DNA from: Apoderus coryli | Taxonomy: Eukaryota > Arthropoda > Insecta > Coleoptera > Attelabidae | Direction: 5' to 3' | Assembly: GCA_911728435.2 (NCBI GenBank) | Contig: OU452199.1 | Location: 5,404,860 to 5,468,859, forward strand | Length of the DNA: 64,000 bases | Shown here: positions 29,726 through 40,778 of the stretch, piece by piece | How positions within the stretch are numbered: position 1 is the first letter of the stretch | Layout of the letters: each line of letters begins with the position of its first letter | Notes under the pieces: model-generated | What the model saw: the letters and a program-made list of their open reading frames with translations, nothing else | Told to the model about the DNA's origin: nothing | Databases searched by the model: none | Program-made: the position numbers and the translations under genes

Positions 29726-30685
29726 GGGTGTTTCTATAACCGACCGACAACTCTCTACCACAGAAAGCTCTCGCTAATTCACGTATTTTGATATAGGGAC
29801 ATTAAAGAGCTTAGTTGTCTAGATACAGGGTGTCAAATGTTCAAATTTAAAACCGAAAATTTTCCATAATTTAAAAACTCCTTTAAGGTTAGTGACACTT
29901 TTTATCGCCCTATATTTTACGCCACTGGAATAAATATATCATTTTAATTTTATTTAATTCCCTGTTCATTTTTGCTTAAAAAAGTAATAACTTTTTATGC
30001 GTCTAAAGTGAACGGTTTTGCAGGAATTTACCTCTAAACAAAAGTGTGCAAAAAAATTTCCTACTCTCAAATTTACTTGCATCCTAATCTGTTGAAGGGT
30101 ATGGCCATTCTGGTTTTTGAATAAGTTTAGTTGTGGTTGGTAGAGTATCATTAATTATACAGAGTGAGTATAAAGTGTGGAAACCCCTGTATATTTCCGA
30201 AAATAATCGTTATTTTGAAAAAAATTTTAAAGAAAAGTTATTTGATGTAATTTTTGGCACAATGTTCAATTTTTTATAGCGTCAACAGCTTTGTTGCTAA
30301 GGCAACCAACTTTATTTATTTTTTTAAATGACATGGTATATTTTTCTTTTCATTTTTAGGTAGACCATGTATTTCTGGATACGACGATATAAAAATTTTA
30401 TAGGGTTACATTAGAAAATAATTGAGAAAAAAATGTTATAAAACAATCGTGTTCTTCGTTTACAGTTCATTAAAATTAAATTTGTATAAGACTTGCATGG
30501 AAAACATTGTAGCTGTCAATTGAAAAATAAAATGTCAATATATGGACAAACAAAACTTTAATTCAAAAAACAATTGGTAAAAAGAATATCGAATCCAACT
30601 ACCTAATATTCAAAACTGCTAGTCCAACAAATAATGTTGAAAATGTTCTGCGTTGTTATTTGTGCACATTTAAAGTCTCCCGTTT
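29726..30685. other. Stacked transposon ends, no gene
   Basis: TACAGGGTGTTTC (near 29723) and TACAGGGTGTCAAATG (near 29823) are Tc1/mariner-type ends; a weaker TATACAGAGTGAG lies near 30157. No complete element or ORF could be built. Confidence 0.45.
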
Positions 30686-30892
30686 TTAGTTTGTTTCTGA
30701 CACTCCAGATTCGTAAAATTTCTGACATAATTTAGATGCATACCCTTTTTGAATTTGTGGCCAGTTATGATGCAACTCATGAAAAAGTCTGCACACTTCT
30801 TCATAACGGTGTTTGCCATAGCAATAATAATGATTGTAACACTCAAAGATCATTATTTTTTCACCCCTTTTTACACGCTTCTCGAACGCCAA
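30686..30892 (-). pseudogene. Transposase N-terminal helix-turn-helix fragment
   Basis: EKIMIFECYNHYYCYGKHRY, then EEVCRLFHELHHNWPQIQKG and KFYESGVSETN, the pattern of the first helix-turn-helix of Tc1-like transposases (EK-x-x-I-F-x-Y ... KF-x-ESGSV). No catalytic part is attached. Confidence 0.45.
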
Positions 30893-31155
30893 TGTGATCT
30901 AATTTTTTTATGGGTAATATATTAATAATTTAGATTCTGTTAAACCAATGAAAAATTATGCAATATTTCGGATAAGTTTAACAAATATGATTCTTTTAAA
31001 TTTTTGAACCCTTTTTTAAACCTCTTGCCTACGCTCGATGATTCCTAAAACGTAATCAGGACCTAGACATATCCTGTAGTATTTTTGTACCAAATTCAAA
31101 GTGGTTTTTGAGTTATCGTGGATAGAGACAGACACACAGACAATGACCGAATATA

Positions 31156-31758
31156 CGAGGCATGTTTTTTAAGTAAGTACCGTTTTGGAATTAAAAAAAG
31201 ACGTGCAAAGATATCGCAATAATTTTATTTTTACATGAAAGCCTGTACCTTAATTTACTTTTCTACATAATTTCCGTGAATATTGAGGCACTTGTCATAA
31301 CGTGGCACCAGTTTTTGAATACCCTCCTCATAAAATTATGCCGCCTGACTTGTTTGTTCCAAAAATGTTGACGGATTTGCACAAAACCCAACGTTTAGGC
31401 AGTGTATTGACTTTCCTTGAGCTGTACCACAAAAAAGGTGAAGATTTTTTAGACCAAATTGTTACTGGTGACGAAACATGGGTGGCCTACGTCACACCAG
31501 AATCGAAACAACAATCCATGGAATGGCGACATTCATCATCACCCAAAAGAGTGAAGTTTAAGCAAACAATTTCTGCCCGGAAAATCATGTGCACAGTTTT
31601 TTGGGACAGAAAAGGAGTATTGCTAGTGGAGTTTCTGCCTCGTAATGAGACAATCAATGCAGCGTCAGGCGGCTTTCATGTAAAAATAAAATTATTGCGA
31701 TATCTTTGCACGTCTTTTTTTAATTCCAAAACGGTACTTACTTAAAAAACATGCCTCG
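31156..31758 (+). mobile_element. mariner deletion derivative with perfect 88-base inverted repeats
   Basis: CGAGGCATGTTTTTTAAG starts the element and its complement ends it. The two arms, 31156-31243 and 31671-31758, are identical over 88 bases. TA flanks both sides (31154-31155, 31759-31760), the mariner target. The 430-base interior is part of a mariner transposase gene in plus orientation. Perfect long arms imply a recent insertion or gene conversion. Confidence 0.9.
31335..31670 (+). pseudogene. mariner transposase central fragment
   Basis: The frame reads VPKMLTDLHKTQRLGSVLTF, then IVTGDETWVAYVTPESKQQS (GDE with the first catalytic Asp), and ARKIMCTVFWDRKGVLLVEF, ending at NAASGG where the right terminal repeat begins. 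Both the N-terminal DNA-binding domain and the second and third catalytic Asp regions are deleted. An open frame of 147 codons (31302-31745) runs on through the terminal repeat. Confidence 0.85.
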
Positions 31759-31760
31759 TA

Positions 31761-32299
31761 GTTAATTTATTTATTAATTTTACAGAAAAACTTACATGAA
31801 GTAGATTTTAAAAATAGAAATACTGGCATTCTTCGAGTGGAATTGATTGAAAATATGCAAATATTAATTTCTATTATACATTTATTTATTTTTAAAATAA
31901 ATCAAAATTAATTTTCAATAGCTACCTACATATATAAAAGCAGTAAAATCATAAACGCGAAAAAAGTACAAAACCATGTTTTCAGTTATACAATATACAA
32001 TGAAAAACTTGACTATATATATAAAAATATAAATTTCAAACATGGATAGATAGATGCTTTTGTAAAAAGATTAAATTTTAAACGTCAAATCAACCGTATA
32101 GATAATTGTGTGAATATTATTTGTTACAGGGAAATTTTTACCGATATTTTTCTCGATAAATAAATAATAAATTAAAAACGTGATAGCTCTTATTCACTCT
32201 AATCTCCAACGAAAACAGTTCGAGTCCGCGAGGGATTTCTCAAAATGCTCAGAATGCTTGCGTGAAAGAAATGATGAAGTAATCGCTGAAACTGAGGCC
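31761..32299. other. Non-coding stretch, nothing recognised
   Basis: AT-rich sequence without recognisable genes or repeats. Confidence 0.4.
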
Positions 32300-34090
32300 T
32301 ATTTTATTTACAATACAATACAAAAAAGAAATACGAGTATATCTTAAAATTATTGATCGAAAAATTCATCAAAAACCAACTTTATTCTAACAAAATTATC
32401 AAAAAACATGTCGCAACAGTGACATATTTTATTAAAGTTGCTGGTCATCATATAAATAGGTGAACCTAAGAAAGCGTTAGTCCTAGCACGCACACATTTA
32501 AATAAATAATTCTGTCTACCACAAAACATTGAAATTTAATTTCGAAATCAAATGACTATCTATCTTGTCGTGAAGAAGGTTATATAAGAAAGCCAAGAAC
32601 GACTATGATCATATCCCCGAACGGGGTAAACACCATCCTGTCTTCAAACCAGATACTTTAGGAATCTCCTTTGGACCCTCACTGCCTGTTTATGAACCGA
32701 GTAAAATGGACTCCAAATTATGTACCCATACTCCAATTTCGATCGTACATATGCACAATAAAGAGCCGTAAGTGTAGTTATGTCCGTGAATACCTTACAG
32801 TTCCGAACCAAAAATCCGTACATGCGACCGGCCTCCTCAACTTTCCCACGAACGTGATTAACAAAACTGTGAATCGAACACAATACCAAGGTCCTTGATG
32901 GTCTCCAACGAAGATAGCGGAACACCATTGATCTCATAAGAAAATCCAGTACTGTCCCTTTTTCTCGAATATGAAACAGACTTACACTTTGCTATGTTCA
33001 ATGCAAGCTTATTTCTCTCACACCAGTCACTCAACCTGGCAATATTATTTTGCAATGCATAACAATCTGCCAAAGAATTTATTGAGTGAAAAATTTTAAG
33101 GTCGTCAGCAAATAAGAGACTGCTTGTCCCAACATCCGAAACCAGATCATTAATAAAAAGGATGAATAATAAAGGACCCAAATTAGAGCCCTGCGGAACC
33201 CCGGAAATCGTAAAATATGTATTAGATTTATATTTAAAATATACAAATTGACATATGTCACTCAAGTAGGATAAAATAAGTAAAATTAGCTTTTTCGAAA
33301 ACCCAAACTGGTTTAACTTTTGCATCAACACACCATGATCCATTCTGTCGAACGCCTTCGAGAAATCTGTGTATATAACATCAATTTGTCCACCAAAGTC
33401 TAAAGTTTGAGATATTTCCTGTGTCATATGAGCAAGATTTGTGACACTCGACCTATGATTCATGAAACCATGTTGATCTATAGAAATCTCGTTACACACA
33501 CAATTATAAATACGTCTGTATATTATTGACTCAAAAATTTTAGGAAAATTGTCACCAGCTTTAAATACTGGTACAACTTTTGCTTGTTTCCAAAACACAG
33601 GGTCCTTTTGCGAACTTAAAATTAAATTAAAAATTATCTCCAGTGGCTCCGCCAAGGCACCAATACAATCCCTACCAATAAATGATGGTACTAGCTGTTG
33701 GCCCAGCCTTAATCTTTCCGCGACTGTCAAAAATATCATCCCTCGTTATGCATTCGATGTCTATAAAATTATTAACCAAAGAGACACTAAAACCAGCCAA
33801 AATTGCCGCACGTAACCTCACCGTATTTCATCACATTAGGAATTCGACGATTTATTGCGTTGATTAACAAAAGGCCAGAATTTTTTTGGATCAGATTGCA
33901 AATCATTTTGAATAGTTGAAATATACGTTTTATATGAATACTTAATATCAGTCTTAATTAATTTTCTCAACCTAGCGTATTCGATGTAATAACCATGATC
34001 CTGTGTTTTCTTAAACTTCCTTAAACATTTTTCTTTTCGTTTAATATTAGAAATTATATCAGATGTAAACCAGGTAGGAAACGATCGCGC
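32300..34090 (-). pseudogene. Jockey-like LINE, degenerate reverse transcriptase
   Basis: Minus-strand pieces run in order: SFPTWFTSDIISNIKRK and KKFWPFVNQRNKS (34090-33836); the polymerase 33739-32858 with VPSFIGRDC, QHGFMNHRSSVTNL, TDFSKAFDRMDH, ISGVPQGSNLGPLLF and FADD; and the thumb 32937-32644 with RSKLEYGYIIWSPFYS and RRFLKYLV. A decayed C terminus (SPIYMM, CDMFFDNFVRIK) extends to about 32320, before a GTAAATAAAATA end. Part of the NYRPVS region is deleted near 33580. There are at least three breaks. Confidence 0.8.
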
Positions 34091-34620
34091 ATGATGCTGA
34101 TATCGAAAGTCGTACCTATTTTTATGTCCGATAATCATGCCAATGTAATAAACTACCGCCCTGTGTCCATTCTATCAGAATTTTCTAAGTTACTCAAATT
34201 CTTGTTATCCAGCATAGCTTTGTGGTCGATGCAGTCTATACGGATTTCCGACAGAATAGATCACGGAGTCGTCCTGAGGAAGTGGTGCTTTTGATTTGTC
34301 GCAAGGCAACAGAAAAGAATTATTTGTTTCACCTTTTCTTTTTTTTTTTGTTACATCAGGTGTTCCTCAAGGATTTAAGGTACACATTGCTTTTCATCGA
34401 TGACGTTAAGATTATATACTGTATATATATACTGTACTGCAGGAATGCAAATGCGTTTCGTACACAAAGAAAGCGGCGGTTATTGAGTTTCAATACAATA
34501 TTGGAGGTGTTCTTCTGTGACTGATTTAGGGGTTGTGTTTGATTCTGATTGTTCGCAATTGTAGATGGTTTCGCTTTAAGCTGGAATATGCCATATTAAT
34601 TTGGTGTCGACATATTACTC
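34091..34620 (+). pseudogene. Degenerate LINE reverse transcriptase fragment
   Basis: SKVVPIFMSDNHANVINYRP then VSILSEFSKLLKFLL, a deleted segment, VDAVYTDFRQNR (TDFSKAFDR-type block), RIDHGVVLRKW, a poly-T interruption, and LLFIDDVKI in place of the catalytic FADD. It abuts the preceding minus-strand LINE head to head at about 34090. Clearly dead. Confidence 0.7.
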
Positions 34621-34679
34621 AATAAGCACAAGATTGATTTTGAATCTATTTTTATTTTCATTATGATTTTTCAAATTTG

Positions 34680-36020
34680 TCATTATAATTTTTTCTTTTT
34701 TGATTTCTTGAACCTTCTTTGTAATTTATCGTGAATCATCCCATATAGCACTGCTATCGCACAACGAAGCCTCCGTACATATAAACTATCCATCAAGAAA
34801 CGGGATGTTAAACAACTATAACTGATCCCACGAACTGGATAAATTCCGTCCACTCTGTAAACGAGGTATTTGACGAAAGGTCGCTGAACCCGCTCAATTG
34901 TCTGCCTGTGGCATTTATACATTGGATTCCAAATCAATGAACAATACTCCAACTTGGACCTAACAAAAGAAAAATACAAGATCTTGAGGCAGCTTGTATC
35001 AGAGAAATGTCTACTATTCCTAATTAAAAAACCGTAAGCCTTAGCTGCTTCTGCTGCCTTGGCATCAATGTGATGAACAAAGGAAAGTTGAGAGTCAAAG
35101 ATCACGCCGAGATCTTTTACGGATTCTCTACGATACGCCTCACAATTATTAATTTTATAACTGTGTATTAAAGGTCGTAGTTTTCTTGTATAAGACACTA
35201 CGCTACACTTGTCCACATTGAGGCTGAGCTCATTATCAAAGCACCACTGCTCAATCATGTGCAAATCGCTCTGAAGCTCTTCACACTGAGAAACATTTGA
35301 CACATCTCGATATATCTTAAGGTCGTCCGCAAACAATAATTTATCACAAGTTAAGCTGTGTGCTAGGTCATTTATATATAGTAGGAATAACATTGGAGCC
35401 AGATTGGAGCCCTGCGGTACACCAGATTTTGCCATATATGTTCGTGAACTGAAGCCATTATAAAGAAACAAATTGGGTTCTATTGATTAAGTAGGATTGC
35501 AGAAAAAGAATAGCATCAGAAGTTTGTTAATTTGTTTAGCACTATAGAATGGCTAACCCGATCAAAGGCCTTGCTAAGGTCCGTGTAAATCACATCTACT
35601 TGTCCAGCTCGATCCAGGACCTCAGACAGGTTCTGGCTAAGCACTGCTAAGTTTGTTAGAGTTGATCGACCTAACATAAATCCATGTTGACACAATGAAA
35701 TACGACGACGCACAGACATATAAATTCTGTTAAAAAGCACGGCCTCAAACAATTTAGTAAAATTATTCATGATAGAAATCTGTCTGTAATTTGCGATGTT
35801 ATTTATCTATTTCGCCGTTCTTAACTATGGGACAGACTTTGGCAGACTTCCACATTCTTGGAAATGTTTTTGTTTTAGCCGATAAATTGAACGTATGACA
35901 CAATGGTCTAGAGAGTACCGTGATGCAAGTTTATTTTTCAACTTTTTCACCGCTAAAATGATCTCTTCCTCGGAAATGTCAGTAAAAAGTATATCCGCCT
36001 CAGACCAAACTGAACCACCA
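34680..36020 (-). pseudogene. Jockey-like LINE, reverse transcriptase in two frames
   Basis: From 36010 the minus strand reads EEEIILAVKKLKNKLAS, then NYRQISIMNNFTKLFEAVL, CQHGFMLGRSTLTNL, TDLSKAFDRVSH (35770-35516), a break, AKSGVPQGSNLAPMLFLLYI and the catalytic FADD (35471-34683), then VRSKLEYCSLIWNPMYKCH and the C terminus VDGIYPVRGISY. It is 5' truncated near 36020. The tail near 34680 is not clear. Confidence 0.8.
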
Positions 36021-37349
36021 AACTAAAAACTATTAACGGTTTTTCTTTTTTTGACAAAAAACTAGTTTAAAAATTTTGTCTTAAAGCAATCAAAACTTAC
36101 GACACAAATCTTAATTTTCAATTTTACCGACAACCAACAGATTATGTATAGGGCCATATGTGCCATAGTACATATATAATACGTATATCTTGCGGCCATC
36201 CCCAGTTGCAGCCATATTACACCAGCATGCACATGTTATTCCCTGCATACAGTGGAAGATTTATTTTCCAAAATATATATTAAATTATAAATGTCCCGTC
36301 AACCATTCCGATAGCGTAAGTATTATTTATTTGGCCAGAGATAACTGCTGATACATGGTACAACGTTTCCAAAACGACAAACAGCAGGAATTGTAGATCA
36401 GTCTTGGTATACAGTGGCAGCTTATAGAAAAAAATTTTTAGCAGATTTTTGTTATTGCACCAATTATTGACATACACTTGAGATTTGACATGTGTTGGCC
36501 AATTTATGTCACCTGTCAATGGAAAAATGTCACTAATCCACTCTAACGGTTCGATCGCTTTACTCTTTGTAAAATGCGAAGGGGTTTCCCATACTTGCCT
36601 TCGGGACTTGGACCGTCATTTAAATTATGCAAACCAGGATCACTACAAAATTTGCTCCATGCTATATAGCCGATTTACCTATACCGTTTTTGGAAATTCT
36701 CGCACCCGAGAAGGCTTCTAAACGACGAACATTTGCCTCGTGCCCCTCCGAATAGTTGCGCATGCGCAGAGAACTGTTGATATAGTATATAAACTATGTA
36801 TAATTAGCATCTAAATGCCAGCGTTGTGTGAAGTTTAAGTGCCGTAATAATATTTGTATCGAGCTCTATATTTCGTGTAACTTGTACTTGATTACTATTA
36901 AATTGCATTTAAAGTCAATATTAACTTACTTAATTTAGCATTCATTAATGTACCTATGCCTAGAAATGCCCGCCTCTACGGGGAATGCCACTGTGTGCCT
37001 GCTGGAGAGCTGTGCCAACTAATAACAGAGAAAAAACTGCAACAACTCACATGTATAAAGGAAGTTTAGTTTGGAAGTAGGCGCAGATAAACATGCAAAT
37101 TTACTATCCTATATATTTGACTTCATTGTGCAAGTAAATGGATAAGGTTTCTTGTGTCCATTTTTTTTGTAGTAATATGATAACAGCCGGTGTATAGTTC
37201 TAGTCCTGATACGTTTCAAGCATAAAATACTTCAGAGTTAGTTGCTAGAACAGTCGGAAGTAGCAGATGTTGTTCTTCAGGTGAGAGAAGACAATTCAGC
37301 AACTATCTAGTAGGCGAAAAATTTTCAGTAGTATACCCCTATAGGGTCT
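36021..37349. other. Non-coding stretch with one promoter-like site
   Basis: No gene recognised. Contains the promoter-like pair at 36757-36794 described separately and a degenerate hammerhead-like string on the minus strand near 37205-37235. Confidence 0.4.
36757..36794 (+). promoter_or_regulatory. NRF-1-like palindrome next to a TATA-like box
   Basis: TGCGCATGCGCA at 36757-36768 fits the consensus of NRF-1-type (ewg in flies) sites, and TATATAAA follows about 18 bases later. No ORF starts downstream, so a promoter role, for a host gene or an element, is only a possibility. Confidence 0.25.
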
Positions 37350-37361
37350 TGATAATACCGA

Positions 37362-37489
37362 GATAATTTTGTCATAGAGAATGCCGTGTTGCTTGATAAT
37401 AGCCGAAGGCCGCAGGCCGAGGGCTATTATCCTTGAGCAACTCGCTTGAAGGATTCTCTATGACAAAATTTTGAGTATTTATCAAGGCC
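37362..37489. repeat. Long hairpin at the 3' end of Crypton-like copy A
   Basis: Left arm GATAATTTTGTCATAGAGAA..TTGCTTGATAATAGCC pairs with right arm GGCTATTATCCTTGAGCAA..TTCTCTATGACAAAATTTT, with an 8-base difference in arm length. The tip is the GC-rich GAAGGCCGCAGGCCGAG. The same structure recurs around 62002/63832-63920 in copy C, and half of it remains in copy B at 44449. Confidence 0.85.
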
Positions 37490-37749
37490 CGAGGAGTATT
37501 CGATAAGATAATTTTTTGCTTTGTAGATATTAAAATTTGATTGTAAATCTGACGTTTAATAATTTTCAGTACAAAATGTATTAGGTTTAATCAAACAAAT
37601 ATTATTTATTTTTATTTAAAACTACAGTTGTGGAAAGTCCAATTGCTAAATGTTAAATTGGAAGAAGAGTTTGCTGAAGCTGACGGATTGTTAATTTCCA
37701 CTGTTGAAGAAATTCCTCGCATGGTGTTGATTATTTCACCATGGCGTTC

Positions 37750-38602
37750 TTAGTTAATATTCAAGTACCGTTTAATTGAATTAGAGCTGCTATGTCCTGT
37801 TATTTTTATTAATTGCTGTTCAGGAATTCCTTTATTTGCCAAACGGCTAACTGCAGTTGATCTGTTCGAATGATTGGATATCTTTTTACTCTTAGTGTCC
37901 AAAAAAATAGCTTGCGCGGATGATTTGGTCCACATATTAATTGTGTTTTGCCTAGGTATATTGTCAAACCATGTGTCACTTTCGGATTTCCAGAAACGAT
38001 TTGGTCTCAAGAATAGGCGACTGGAAATAATATTGTTCCCCCTTTTGGACAATAATTTATGGAATAACCGAACAGGGCATGCACTTTCGTTTGCAATATT
38101 TTTACAACTTTTCGATCCTCCTTGGCATGTTTTACTGAATATTGGATTGTATTCAATTCTGTTGGTTGGCGTTCCATCATTATTTTTCTCAATCGTGAAA
38201 TAATCTGTAAGGCACTCAGCTGGTTCACCACCTCGCCAAGCTAACTCAACAGCTACAATATGGTAAAAAAAAATTTGTAAACCTTCTGGTGTACATTCAT
38301 CCCATAATCCAATGATTCACTTGAACTCAAATTTGATGAACTGCATTTTCGTTTGTTTGGATCCTGCTGTAATCTTTTACGTTTTGACTTTCTTGCATCT
38401 CGCGCATTTTTGAATATCACACTGGTAAACGGGTCGAATACAATTTTGAAGTCATTGAAGTATTTTTCCTGGAGTAGCCTACTCGTAGTATTCCAAATTA
38501 TTTTTACAGTTGCTTCTTTATATTCAGTTCCGTCAGCTTTTCTCATATTTACCCCATAATCGTTCAATATATTAGCCAAATTATGCAAACTCGTTTCAGC
38601 AT
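37750..38602 (-). pseudogene. Crypton-like tyrosine recombinase, copy A
   Basis: Three minus-strand pieces: NLANILNDYGVNMRKADGTE to DARKSKRKRLQQDPNKRKC (38602-38320), a damaged centre with ELAWRGGEPAECL, and MSKRGNNIISSRLFLRPNRF to HSNRSTAVSRLANKGIPEQQ, ITGHSS and RYL (38052-37750). HxxR, a later H in GHSS and a Tyr form the C-terminal half of the tyrosine recombinase signature. Such enzymes cut and rejoin DNA through a phosphotyrosine link. Several frame breaks; inactive. Confidence 0.75.
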
Positions 38603-38634
38603 ACTTCTTCTTTCTCGAAAAACTTAAAGTTTTC

Positions 38635-38795
38635 GAGAAATTCGAGTTTGAAAATTTTAGGACCAAACTGGTCCTTAGTCAACAGCATTATTAAAATTAT
38701 TGAAATACAGTTTGCTAACGAAAAGTGTTCTGAAATTTTATTAATGCTGTGTACTAAGGACGTTTGGTCCTAAAATTTTCAAACTCGAATTTCTC
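38635..38795. repeat. 63-base inverted repeat (hairpin, MITE-like)
   Basis: GAGAAATTCGAGTTTGAAAA (38635) to about 38698 is complementary to 38733-38795 with a few differences; the loop is about 34 bases. The hairpin begins 33 bases from the truncated 5' end of Crypton-like copy A. Confidence 0.8.
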
Positions 38796-40778
38796 AAAAA
38801 CAGAAATTTCAACAATTTTGAAAAAAACAATACAAAACTAAGATTAAGTATAGAGAAAAATAAAAAAAAAATAATTTTCAAAAACACGATTTTGATAATT
38901 GTGGATAACTAAGTTAATTTTAGTCCTATTGTAGTGCTCAAGATCTAATTTTTTGATTAAAAGATAAATCTTTAGGGAGAAATTTAAATACATTTAGACA
39001 GGGTGGTCCAAAAAAGTTTCAGTAGCTTTTAAACTTTACTAATGTTCCATTATGTCTGCTTCTTGTTTTTTTTTTTTTTCTATAAATTGATTAAATTAAT
39101 TTTTTGGCTGCATTTGTATTAAATATTGAAATCTTATTAGATGGATATTTTTCGAGAAAAAAGAAGTTTGCCTTTTTTGTGTAGATATCTTTATTTTATC
39201 ACATTTTTGACACAAAATGAATAAGTCACAAGAAAAAAAGTTAGGTTATAATTAAGGCAATGGTCCCCCCTCGTTTACCCGCCTATGGTCATCCTTTTTT
39301 ATTTAATTTCATGTCAGTTTACGACATTTAACTAGGTGAATAAATATGCTACATTTGATTAATTCATCTTTACTAGTTTCGAAAATATTTCAAAAAAATC
39401 GTCCTCAGGCAGTCATCTTTAACACGTCCCCAATTCGCTCACAAATTTTGACCACCTTTTTTCGAAACACATTGTATATGTATATTCAGGGTGTTCAATT
39501 AAAAAAATAAAGTAGTGTACGATAACTTTTTAACCTGACACGATATTCTAATTTCGAAGGCGGAATTGACGGGAAAAGGTATATAAGAAACAGTTTTCAC
39601 ATTTTCAATTTAGCCCTGTATCTTAACAAATTAAAGGGCTATGGAAATTTTGTTAACGGAATCTTTAGTTGTTCGAAAGAGTAGCAGACTGTCGCGAAAA
39701 CCGCAACTTTCTATCTACAAAAATAACGGAGATACCCCGCAAAAGTACCGAAAATGGACCACCCGGTCCATAGCATTTCGCAACACACTGTGTAGTACAA
39801 ACAACACCATGTTATGCTTTCTTATAAGCGGTTTAAATGAAACATTCAAATTTCTCGTCACGTATTTGTTAGTAGTAACACGTTTTTTCAGTTTCTGTGT
39901 GTTTTGCAGAAACAAACACAAAATTCGCAGTTCGTTTAGAAAAAAACCCCTTTCCCCCATACCTTAACCCCAACATATCCACACATACACAATAATAAAC
40001 GATTCAACCGAAATGAAAAGGCGTTTTCTGTGCTTATTTTTTCGCTAATATTCTCCTAATTAGGTAATTCCACGGAACATATGCAACTAGAAGCATATAC
40101 ACAGCAGTACTTGTTATTCCAATTTGAACAAAGGCGAAATTAAAATTGCGACACGAAATTATATACACATTGCTGTTGGTTGGTAATTGCAACGTTGGAA
40201 TTGTGTTTTAGAGGGTAACATAACGGTTTATTTTGTGGTGGTTGTTTTTTTAAGTTTATGATCAGTAACGGTAATTAATTACGAATAATTTTTACGTGGG
40301 GGTGTTATCTAGTTCGAAGGGTTGTGTACTACGTGAAACATACTAACCCTGCGTAGTACCGTAGAAAAAATATTCTAGGACCTCTGTTGTTCTTGATATA
40401 CATATGTGCATGACATATTAACCCTTAAACGACTTTTTAGCTCTCCATATCATATATTATGTGATATACAGGGTGTCCTATGCTGACGGTCCATTAAGAT
40501 ATTTCGGAGACTACTTTGAATTGAATTTGGAAAATTTATTTATCCATAGGAAAGTATTATAATATTTGACAGATAATTACTTTGTGCATCTAATTTTGAC
40601 CTCATATACCGGGTGTTCCATTTGAAATAAACAAGTTATTTAGAATTAAACTTTACGTTCATATAACTTATATTATTGGACACCCTACCCTGTATTTAGT
40701 ATAGGGATTTTTTTTTATATTTGGCGTAACATGTGATGAGTGGGTATATTTATCAGCTCAGACTGGCTTAAAAAGAAC
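38796..40778. other. Non-coding; transposon ends and small relics
   Basis: TTCAGGGTGTTC (39486), TACAGGGTGTCC (40468) and TACCGGGTGTTCC (40607) are Tc1/mariner-type ends. A hammerhead-like remnant lies at 39373-39412 (minus). Near 40366 a short plus-strand string ILGPLLFLIYI resembles a LINE polymerase motif. No gene is supported. Confidence 0.45.

Larger units (their letters stand above)
37350..38602 (-). mobile_element. Crypton-like element, copy A (5' truncated)
   Basis: The 3' end (left) is complete: it begins TGATAATACCGAG and contains the long terminal hairpin (37362-37489). The 5' end stops at GTTTCAGCAT (38602), where the other two copies continue into the N-terminal coding part. A separate 63-base inverted-repeat hairpin follows. 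The element carries a tyrosine recombinase gene in pieces. Confidence 0.75.
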
